Part shown: positions 7,083 to 13,738 of the stretch, piece by piece | Layout: every line of letters begins with the position of its first letter | Numbering within the stretch: the first letter of the stretch is position 1 | Assembly: GCA_934663595.1 (NCBI GenBank) | Contig: CAKUKM010000021.1 | Location: 1 to 38,771, forward strand | Origin: an uncultured Clostridia bacterium | GTDB taxonomy: Bacteria > Bacillota > Clostridia > Christensenellales > Aristaeellaceae | DNA: 38,771 nt | Direction of reading: 5' to 3' | Program-made: the position numbers and the translations under genes | The notes under the pieces: model-generated | Seen by the model: the letters and a program-made list of their open reading frames with translations, nothing else | The model's database searches: none | What the model was told of the DNA's origin: nothing

Positions 7083-9560
7083 TTAATCCGCCAGCGTGTA
7101 GTCCGTGTTCACATTCGTGCTCTCGGTCTTGTTCATGTGGGTGAGGTAGTATTCAATCGTGGTGCGGATCATCTGGGACGTATACGCGCCCTGATAGCCG
7201 TTCTGCACATAGGCCACCACCACGATCTGCGGGTCCTCCTTCGGCGCGTAGGCAACCTGCCAGGCGTTGTTTTCAACGTCCAGAAGCGTTCTCTGGGAGG
7301 TACCGGTCTTGGCCGCGATGTAATCGATGCCCTCGTAGAATTTGGCCGCAGTACCGTTTTCCTCGGGCGAGGTCACGTCCTCCATGCCGCGCTTGATCGC
7401 GGCGAAGTACGCCTCGTTCGTCTGAATGCGGTTGGCGACGACCGGCTGCTTGTCCAGAACGACCGTGCCGTCCGGCGCGATGATCTTGTCCACGATCTGC
7501 GCGTCGTACACGGTGCCGCCGTTGGCGATCGCCGAGGCGTAGCGCGCGACGGCGATGGGGGAGACCTGCGTGATCGAATAGCCGATGGCCAGCATGATCG
7601 ATTCGTTCGGCGTCCACTGCAGCTCCTGAATGTAGGTCGTGATCGTATTACCGATATAGTTGGCGACGATGTAGTCCACCGGGAGGTTCAGGTCGTAGAG
7701 CAGAACCTCGCGGATCGGGCGCCGCCAGTCGTCCTTGGTATCGTAGCTCACGGCGATATCCAGCAGCTTCTTGACCACCTCGTCGATGCGCTCCTGGCTG
7801 TATTCGATGTTGCGCTCCTTGCCGATCTTGTCGATCAGGCGGCGGATGGCGTTCGCGGCCAGCTGCGGCTTCGCAGTGTACTGGTCTTCAATGGCGACGT
7901 CCGGGTCGTACAGCATGGACTGGTTGCCGACGAAGCTCGTGGTTTCGCCGGGCAGCTCGATGTTCGTCTTGCTGGTCAGGCCCAGCGCGGCCGCCCATTT
8001 GTAGATCTTGGCCGAGCCCAGGCGATAGCCCATGGTGTAGAAATAGAAGTTGCAGGAGTTCTTCAGCGCCTCGACCACCGTCTGGTTCTGGTGCTGCGAG
8101 GTGTCCGTCGTCCAGCATTTCGAGGGATGCGACGGGTCGGTCAGGCCGAACGAGCCCAGGCAGTCGATTCTTTCCTCCAGCGTGGTTTTGCCCTCGGCGA
8201 GCGCCGCCAGCGCGGTCACGAGCTTGAAAATCGAACCCGGCGAGTCCTTGGTCGAGATCGCGCGGTTGTAGAGCGGATCGTTGCCCTCGCGGATTTTGTC
8301 CCAGTCGCTTAGGGAGATCATGCCGCCGTTAAAGTAGCTCAGATCGTAATCCGGATAGCTCACCATGCCCAGCACGCGCCCGGAATTCGGGTCCATCGCG
8401 ACCAGCGCGCCGGAGTTTGCATACGAAATTTCGCGCTCCTCCTCGGCGTATTGGGCGAGGATATCGGCCTTTCTGCGCTGCCAGCGGTCGGAGGCGACGG
8501 TCTCCTCCTGCATGCCGCGGATGTAGTCGATATTGTCGACCAGCGCCTGGCGCATGACGTTCTGGAGGTCGACGTCGATCGTCAGAACCGCGGAATTGCC
8601 GTCCATCGGGGCCACGTAGTCCAGCTCGCGCACGACCTTGCCGCGCGTATTGCGCTCGATCACGCGCTGGCCCTGGCGATAGGAGACGTAGGGCGAAAGC
8701 TGATCCTCCAGCGAGCGCTCGATGCCGTCGGAGCCGATCAGCGCGTCGTTCGGATAGCCCTTGGCGCGGTATTCCTCCAATGCGTTGGTGGAAATTTTGC
8801 TGACATAGCCGATGATATGGCAGGCAGTCGTGCCCTGCGGGTAGACGCGCGACGTGCTTTCGCTGATTTCGATGCCGTCCAGCTCCATCGAGCGCACCTC
8901 GATTTCGGAAACGGTCTGGAAGCCCACGTCCGTCGCGATCGTGCAGGGGGTGGAGTTGTAGTTGTTCATGCGCGATTCCTGCCAGAGGGCGAGAATCTTG
9001 ACCTTCATGTCGTCGTCCAGATCGGCGGGAATGAAGTATTTGTCGCACAGCGTCTGAAACCAGTTCGCCTCGTCGGTTTTCGAAAGCGAGAAGTTGCTGC
9101 GCCACTGCTCCTTGCGCTTGGCCTCGACCGTTTCGCTTTCGCTGCCGGACGAGAAGACCCATTTGCCGTTTTCGTCCTTCTTCATCCAGAAATCGTTCAC
9201 CGTGGATTTGCCGTTGGCCTCCACCAGCTGAATCACCTTCAAAAGAACCTGCGTATACGCCTGGCGGTCGGAATCCTTCGTGCGCGAGGGGTTGCGGTAA
9301 AAGGTAACGTCGTAGCTGGTGCGGTCGTAGGCGAGGGGCACGAGGTTTGCATCGTAAATCGTGCCGCGGCGGCCGTAGAGGGCGATGGATTTCGTCGCCT
9401 TCGTGGATGCGGTTTCGGAATAGGTGTCGCCGCCGACGCGCACCATGTAGCCGAGGCGGATGAAGATCGCCCCGAACACGACCAGCAGAATGCCGGCCAG
9501 CATCAGCGTGCGCTGGATAAAATAGCGGTGCATATCCGGTTTGCGTTTGGCTTCCTTCAA
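7083..9560 (-). CDS. mrdA: Penicillin-binding protein 2 (elongasome transpeptidase)
   Basis: This is an 825-aa class B PBP that cross-links peptidoglycan during elongation. It has a short cytoplasmic tail, one transmembrane helix (about 13-37, TLMLAGILLVVFGAIFIRLG), a pedestal domain, and the transpeptidase domain: SIFK (Ser nucleophile, about 442), SCN (about 500) and KTGT (about 749). The start is TTG at 9560. GGGAGG is placed nine bases upstream, and the TTGA overlaps the mreD stop, whereas upstream in-frame starts would lie inside mreD. It is longer than the Gram-negative enzyme (about 630 aa). The extra sequence is in the pedestal and between the SCN and KTG motifs. Confidence 0.93.
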   Translation of the reverse strand: MKEAKRKPDMHRYFIQRTLMLAGILLVVFGAIFIRLGYMVRVGGDTYSETASTKATKSIALYGRRGTIYDANLVPLAYDRTSYDVTFYRNPSRTKDSDRQAYTQVLLKVIQLVEANGKSTVNDFWMKKDENGKWVFSSGSESETVEAKRKEQWRSNFSLSKTDEANWFQTLCDKYFIPADLDDDMKVKILALWQESRMNNYNSTPCTIATDVGFQTVSEIEVRSMELDGIEISESTSRVYPQGTTACHIIGYVSKISTNALEEYRAKGYPNDALIGSDGIERSLEDQLSPYVSYRQGQRVIERNTRGKVVRELDYVAPMDGNSAVLTIDVDLQNVMRQALVDNIDYIRGMQEETVASDRWQRRKADILAQYAEEEREISYANSGALVAMDPNSGRVLGMVSYPDYDLSYFNGGMISLSDWDKIREGNDPLYNRAISTKDSPGSIFKLVTALAALAEGKTTLEERIDCLGSFGLTDPSHPSKCWTTDTSQHQNQTVVEALKNSCNFYFYTMGYRLGSAKIYKWAAALGLTSKTNIELPGETTSFVGNQSMLYDPDVAIEDQYTAKPQLAANAIRRLIDKIGKERNIEYSQERIDEVVKKLLDIAVSYDTKDDWRRPIREVLLYDLNLPVDYIVANYIGNTITTYIQELQWTPNESIMLAIGYSITQVSPIAVARYASAIANGGTVYDAQIVDKIIAPDGTVVLDKQPVVANRIQTNEAYFAAIKRGMEDVTSPEENGTAAKFYEGIDYIAAKTGTSQRTLLDVENNAWQVAYAPKEDPQIVVVAYVQNGYQGAYTSQMIRTTIEYYLTHMNKTESTNVNTDYTLAD

Positions 9561-10105
9561 AAGTGTTTCACCTCCCTGGTTTTGCCGTAGTCGCTGCGCA
9601 CATAGCCGCGCTTGCCGATAAACAGCCGGCCCAGCGGGCGCAGCAGAAGCAGCGTAATCGCGGTAAACAGCATGCCGCGAAACGTCATATTGCGCACATA
9701 GCGCCATTCAAACGAGTTGCTGACGAAATAGCGATGCGCAAGGAACGCGACCTCGCCCAGCTCGTACAGCGCGAAGACCACGATCCCGCGGAACACGCGC
9801 ATGCGAACGCTCAGCACGCGGCGCACGTTCGGGTTGCCGGTATCCAGAATCAGATCGACCAGGAAGCCGGTGATCAGGAAATAGAACGTCATCGTGCCCA
9901 GCGTGCCCGCGGTGATGTCGATCAGAAGCCCGCCGATCGTGCCCAGCAGCATGCCGCGCACCTTGCCCAGCGTGAGCGATACGCAGAAGGTGACCACCAG
10001 CGTGAGCGGAATGGTCAGAATTCCCGCGTAAAACACGGGCACGATCGAGGTATCCAGAAGCACCGCGATCAGAATCAGCCAGTAAGGCAGCGATTTGCGA
10101 ATCAA
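9557..10105 (-). CDS. mreD: Rod-shape protein MreD
   Basis: This is a 182-aa protein with about five membrane segments (YWLILIAVLLDTSIV, LTIPLTLVVTFCVSLTL, GTMTFYFLITGFLVDLIL, IVVFALYELGEVAFL, GMLFTAITLLLL), typical of MreD, which bridges MreC to the RodA-PBP2 pair. The start is TTG at 10105, nine bases after GGAGG. The only nearby ATG is out of frame. Weak sequence conservation is normal for MreD, so the call rests on size, topology and position between mreC and mrdA. Confidence 0.88.
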   Translation of the reverse strand: MIRKSLPYWLILIAVLLDTSIVPVFYAGILTIPLTLVVTFCVSLTLGKVRGMLLGTIGGLLIDITAGTLGTMTFYFLITGFLVDLILDTGNPNVRRVLSVRMRVFRGIVVFALYELGEVAFLAHRYFVSNSFEWRYVRNMTFRGMLFTAITLLLLRPLGRLFIGKRGYVRSDYGKTREVKHF

Positions 10106-10131
10106 GGATCATTTCCTCCCGTGCGCGTTGG

Positions 10132-11247
10132 TCAGTTGCCGCCGGCCCAGTCGTCCTCCGGCAGCTGCTCGAGATGGCCGGCCGCGTAGTTTCCGTCCTC
10201 GGGATTGGCGGTCGGATAGGTGAATACGCCCTCCGTGGCCGCGGGATCGACGGTCGGGCCGCCCTCCTGCGTGGGCGCGGGCGTCGCAGTGGGTGCGGGC
10301 GTGGGCGTGGGCAGCGCGGAAAGCGTTTCGTCGGTCGTTTCCACAACCGCGCGCAGCACCAGCACCTCTTCAATGTGCAGAAAATCCACCGACGGCACGA
10401 CCACCGCGTAATTGCCCTCGGAGCCGGCGTTCAGGCTCAGCTGCGTGACCACGCCGATCTTCAGGCCCTTCGGATACGTCTCGTCCGTGCCCGAGGTCAC
10501 GACCGTGTCGCCCGGCACGATGTTGTTCAGATTCGGCAGATAATAGATGAAGCATTCCGCCTCGTCGTTCGCGCCGGAGACGCCGCCGCGGAGAATGCCG
10601 TTGTCGCGCGTGCGCTGAATCAGGCAGGAAAGGCCGCTGCGCGGATCGACGATCGTGAGCACCTTCGCGTAATTCAGGCCGACCTCGTAGACGCGGCCGA
10701 TCAGGCCGTCCTCGTTCACGACCGCCATGCCGACGTTGACGCCGCTGGAATTGCCGCGGTTGATTGCGAACGTGCCGTACCACTGGCCCGCGTCGCGGGC
10801 GATCACGCGCGCGTAAATCGGGTCAAGCGATTCATAGGCGCTCTGCGCGTTCAAAAGCGATTTCAGCCGCTCGTTTTCCTGCGCGGTTTCCTCTGCGCTG
10901 CTCAGCTCCAGCGAAAGCTGCAGGTTCTGGCGCGAGAGCTCGTCGTAATCGCTTTGGAGCTTGTCGTAGCTGCGCCAGTTCTGGGTAAAGCGCTTGAAAT
11001 CGCCGGCCACGTTGCTCGCGCCGCTCTGAACGGCGGTAAACAGCGATCCGATGCCGTTCTGCGCCAGCGAAATGCCGCCCTGGTCGCTGCGGAGCACCAG
11101 GAAAAACAGCAGCGCAAAGACCACGCCGACCATGATTGCGGCGATCAGAAACGAGCGAATTTTCTCCCGCTTCGTCTGGCCGCCGCGCTCCTTGCGGGCG
11201 ACATAGCGGCTTTTCGCGGGCTTTTTTTTCTTTTTCAGCTTCAGCAT
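10132..11247 (-). CDS. mreC: Rod-shape protein MreC
   Basis: This is a 371-aa single-pass protein. It has a basic cytoplasmic tail (KLKKKKK), one membrane segment (about residues 33-53, SFLIAAIMVGVVFALLFFLV), a coiled coil (about 85-125, NLQLSLELSSAEETAQENER) and the MreC beta-domain (about 130-300, including VNVGMAVVNEDGLIGRVYEV). The last 60 residues are a Thr/Pro/Ala-rich linker (TPTPAPTATPAPTQ) and an acidic tail, longer than in most MreC and presumably in the wall zone. Two ATG codons occur. The one at 11247 has AGAGG six bases upstream and is preferred to the one at 11253. Confidence 0.92.
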   Translation of the reverse strand: MLKLKKKKKPAKSRYVARKERGGQTKREKIRSFLIAAIMVGVVFALLFFLVLRSDQGGISLAQNGIGSLFTAVQSGASNVAGDFKRFTQNWRSYDKLQSDYDELSRQNLQLSLELSSAEETAQENERLKSLLNAQSAYESLDPIYARVIARDAGQWYGTFAINRGNSSGVNVGMAVVNEDGLIGRVYEVGLNYAKVLTIVDPRSGLSCLIQRTRDNGILRGGVSGANDEAECFIYYLPNLNNIVPGDTVVTSGTDETYPKGLKIGVVTQLSLNAGSEGNYAVVVPSVDFLHIEEVLVLRAVVETTDETLSALPTPTPAPTATPAPTQEGGPTVDPAATEGVFTYPTANPEDGNYAAGHLEQLPEDDWAGGN

Positions 11248-11263
11248 AGCCATCCTCTTGCGC

Positions 11264-12304
11264 TCAGAGTCCCAGCAGGCACCCGGACTGCGCGAGTTTA
11301 TCGTTTAATTTGTCGTCCGACGCAGCCAGGCACGCGCCGCGCGCCACGTCGTCCTGCGGCGTTTCGCCGATTGTGACCGGCAGGCCCAGCGTTTCGCCCA
11401 GCATTTCGGAAAGGCCCTCCAATTGCGCGCCGCCGCCGGAGAGGAATGCGCCGCGCTCGAGAATGTCCTCGGCCATTTCCGCCGGCGTGTTTTCAAACGC
11501 CTCGCGAATCTGCTCCACCAGCGCCTTCAGCGGCGGCAGAATCGCCCGGCGCACGTCGCGCGCCGTGATGGTTACGGTGTTCGGCTTTCCGGTGCGCGCG
11601 TCGCGGCCGCGCAGCGAGACCTCCGTTTCCGAATCGGCGGGAATATCGCGCGCGGAGCCCAGATCGATTTTGAGGTCCTCCGCGGTGCGCTGGCCGATGA
11701 TCAAGCCCTTCTCGGAGCGGATATAGCGCATGATCGCCTCGTCGATTGCGAGACTGCCGGTGCGCGCGGTGCGCGCCGCGGCCACGCCGTTCAGCGTAAG
11801 AATCGCCACCTCCGTGGTCATGCTGCCGATTACGATCATTAAACAGCCGCGCGCGTCGTCAATCGGCACCTCCGCGCCCAGCGCCGCGGCGATCGGCACG
11901 CGAAGCAGCGCCGGCCTGCGCGCGCCCGTTAGGCGAACGGCCTGATCCAGAGCGTCCAGCTCTACGCGCGTCAATCCCTGCGAAAACGAGACCACCAGCC
12001 GGTTTTTCTCGATCGCACGGCGCTTGCCCAGCGCCTTTTCGGAAAGCGTGCGCATCAGCGCGGCCGCGAGATTGATATCGCCCACCGCGCCGTAATTCAC
12101 CGGGGAAATCAGCGACACGTCCTTCGGCGTGCGCCCCAGCATCTGCCGCGCGTCGCGCCCGACGGCGAGCACATCCTCCGTCGAATCGCGCATCGAGAGC
12201 ACGTAGCTCGGCTCGCGCAGCACAATGCCCTCGTTCTGAAGGCAGATCGTTACGTTGGCGGAGCCGAGATCCAGCCCCATGCCGCCGGTTGAAAGAATAC
12301 CCAT
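11264..12304 (-). CDS. mreB: Divergent MreB-family actin-like protein
   Basis: This is a 346-aa HSP70/actin-fold protein in the mreB position (GGAG before the ATG, 16 bp to mreC). Family marks are GLDLGSANVTICLQNEGIVL, MLGRTP, the TRVELDALDQAVRLTGAR helix and FLSGGGAQLEGL. Key nucleotide residues differ from canonical MreB. The phosphate-2 loop reads VIGSMTTEVA where MreB has DIGGGTTEVA, and the catalytic Glu of EPMAAAIGA is Val (RVPIAAALGA). The segment normally like RPLKDGVIADYD is SPVNYGAVGDIN. It may bind but not hydrolyse ATP, or work as a membrane scaffold. It could be an MreB paralogue, with the true MreB elsewhere. The comparison residues are from family knowledge. Confidence 0.85.
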   Translation of the reverse strand: MGILSTGGMGLDLGSANVTICLQNEGIVLREPSYVLSMRDSTEDVLAVGRDARQMLGRTPKDVSLISPVNYGAVGDINLAAALMRTLSEKALGKRRAIEKNRLVVSFSQGLTRVELDALDQAVRLTGARRPALLRVPIAAALGAEVPIDDARGCLMIVIGSMTTEVAILTLNGVAAARTARTGSLAIDEAIMRYIRSEKGLIIGQRTAEDLKIDLGSARDIPADSETEVSLRGRDARTGKPNTVTITARDVRRAILPPLKALVEQIREAFENTPAEMAEDILERGAFLSGGGAQLEGLSEMLGETLGLPVTIGETPQDDVARGACLAASDDKLNDKLAQSGCLLGL

Positions 12305-12325
12305 CGATTTCTCCTTATCCGCGCG

Positions 12326-12889
12326 TTACAGCCCGAACACGGCCAGCATTTCGCGCACGACGTCGGTCGGAAAGCCCATTACATTGTCAAACGAGCCGTC
12401 GAGCGATTCCACAAACGCGCCCGCGCCGCCCTGAATGGCGTACGCGCCGGCCTTGTCCATCGGCTCGCCGGTGCGCACGTAGGAATCGATTTCCGCTTCC
12501 GCAAGCGGGCGGAAGCGAACGCCCGTGCGCGCGACGCGCACCTCCTCGCGGCCCGATTCGGAATCGAGAATGCACACGCCGGTGAACACCTCGTGCTCGC
12601 GCCCGGACAGCGCGCGCAGCATTTTTTTTGCGTCCTCCGCGTCCGCGGGCTTGCCCAGAGGCTTTGAATCCAGCGAAACCAGCGTGTCCGAGGCGATGAT
12701 TACGCCGGAAACCTGCTTCGCCGCCGCGTGCGCCTTGCGAAGCGCGAGAATGCGCACGATATCGGACGCGATTCCGGAGACGTGTTCGTCCACGTCCGGA
12801 GAGCAGATTTCAAACGTATAGCCCATTTTGGTCAGAAGCTCGCGCCTGCGGGGCGAACCGGAGGCGAGAATCAAGCGCTTTGCATTCAT
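12326..12889 (-). CDS. maf: Maf-family nucleoside triphosphate pyrophosphatase
   Basis: This is a 187-aa cytoplasmic Maf/Ham1-fold enzyme. The N-terminal LILASGSPRRRELL is the family signature, followed by SDTLVSLDSKPLGKP (catalytic Asp), SGREHEVFTGVCI and the DKAGAYAIQGGAGAFV motif. Maf proteins hydrolyse dTTP/UTP or modified nucleotides. They sit beside mreBCD in many Firmicutes and are linked to septum control. The start at 12889 is chosen because GAGG lies nine bases upstream. In-frame codons further up would fall in the promoter. It is the first gene of the morphogenesis operon, 21 bp before mreB. Confidence 0.93.
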   Translation of the reverse strand: MNAKRLILASGSPRRRELLTKMGYTFEICSPDVDEHVSGIASDIVRILALRKAHAAAKQVSGVIIASDTLVSLDSKPLGKPADAEDAKKMLRALSGREHEVFTGVCILDSESGREEVRVARTGVRFRPLAEAEIDSYVRTGEPMDKAGAYAIQGGAGAFVESLDGSFDNVMGFPTDVVREMLAVFGL

Positions 12890-12925
12890 GTCGTTTAACC
12901 TCATAGTGACAATAATCCAGAAAAT

Positions 12926-12934
12926 AGTATAGCA
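12926..12934 (-). promoter_or_regulatory. Extended -10 promoter of the maf-mre operon
   Basis: On the minus strand, TGC followed by TATACT (12931-12926) forms an extended -10, 37 bp before the maf start. No good -35 hexamer is seen 16-18 bases upstream. It lies just past the terminator of the preceding gene, as expected for a new transcription unit. Confidence 0.45.
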
Positions 12935-13000
12935 TATAACTGTTGCAAACGCATGAAGATTGTAACGGAGGTTAGGCAGAGCCGTAAACAAAAATGTAAA

Positions 13001-13032
13001 TAAAAGCTCCCGGCCGCCGAAAGCCGGGAGAA
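13001..13032 (-). terminator. Terminator after the 157-aa anchored protein gene
   Basis: On the minus strand, CTCCCGGC (13030-13023) pairs with GCCGGGAG (13014-13007) around a short loop and is followed by CTTTTATTTA. It separates the upstream gene from the maf-mre operon. Confidence 0.65.
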
Positions 13033-13082
13033 CGGATCGATAAAAGGGCCGAACGGGAAGGAAGTTGCTCCCCGCCGTATAT

Positions 13083-13556
13083 TTAGAAATGAACTTCTAA
13101 TGTGCGCTGCATGCCGTATACATAATAGGAAATGATTGCGGTGCGGGCGGTTCCGGCGGGGGCGCGGGTGATGATTTTCAGGTTGATCTGCGCGCTCGAT
13201 CGCGCGGAAACGTCCGTGCCCTGGCCGGTGAGCGAATAAACCGCGATATCGCCGGCCACGCCCTCGACGCGCACGTCCAGCCATTCCGCCGCGAACAGGC
13301 CGCGATTCTGCAGCGCGATCGTCGCGTCGATGAGCGTAAGCCCGTCCGCACTGTCCGGCAGCGGCTCGGAAAACGTCTGCGGCGCGGCGCCGGAGGAGAC
13401 GATGGCGCGAATGGACGAAAAGACCTCTGGGTAATTGGCCGCGTCGGCGGTAATGGCGGAGGCAGACGCGCCGAGCGTCGATCCGAAATAGAAATAGCCG
13501 CAGAACGCGAGCATCAGCGCCAGAACGAACAGAAGGAAAAAGTTGAATTTTCTCAT
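13083..13556 (-). CDS. Membrane-anchored or secreted protein of unknown function
   Basis: This is a 157-aa protein. Residues 1-24 (MRKFNFFLLFVLALMLAFCG) form a hydrophobic anchor or signal sequence. The rest, about 130 residues, is predicted extracytoplasmic and rich in beta-strand patterns (LTLIDATIALQNRGLFAAEW, INLKIITRAPAGTARTAII), suggesting an immunoglobulin-like or FxLYD/LEA-like sandwich. No catalytic motif is seen. The start at 13556 has GAGG nine bases upstream. The in-frame ATG at 13598 lies over the promoter. It has its own promoter and terminator, so it is monocistronic, between polA (divergent) and maf. Confidence 0.7.
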   Translation of the reverse strand: MRKFNFFLLFVLALMLAFCGYFYFGSTLGASASAITADAANYPEVFSSIRAIVSSGAAPQTFSEPLPDSADGLTLIDATIALQNRGLFAAEWLDVRVEGVAGDIAVYSLTGQGTDVSARSSAQINLKIITRAPAGTARTAIISYYVYGMQRTLEVHF

Positions 13557-13593
13557 GACGGTTATCCTCGAAAGCGATTGGAATTCTCCGTTA

Positions 13594-13622
13594 ATCATAC
13601 CATGCGCGAAACGATCTGTCCA
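13594..13622 (-). promoter_or_regulatory. Promoter of the 157-aa anchored protein gene
   Basis: On the minus strand, TGGACA (13622-13617) and TATGAT (13599-13594) are 17 bases apart, with TGG before the -10 making it extended. The 5' leader would be about 30 nt. Confidence 0.65.
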
Positions 13623-13680
13623 TATGCAATCGCTTTTTTCACATTATCTGCCAGATTCATTCCAATACGGCCGCCGGCGG

Positions 13681-13708
13681 TTGATTTTTTACTGAGATTT
13701 GCTATAAT
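13681..13708 (+). promoter_or_regulatory. Promoter of the polA operon
   Basis: TTGATT (13681-13686) and TATAAT (13703-13708) have a 16-base spacer and lie 30 bp before the polA ATG. This is the only strong promoter visible upstream of the six-gene plus-strand block. Confidence 0.7.
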
Positions 13709-13738
13709 AAAATGGGTAGATATAAAGGGGGATTGGCG

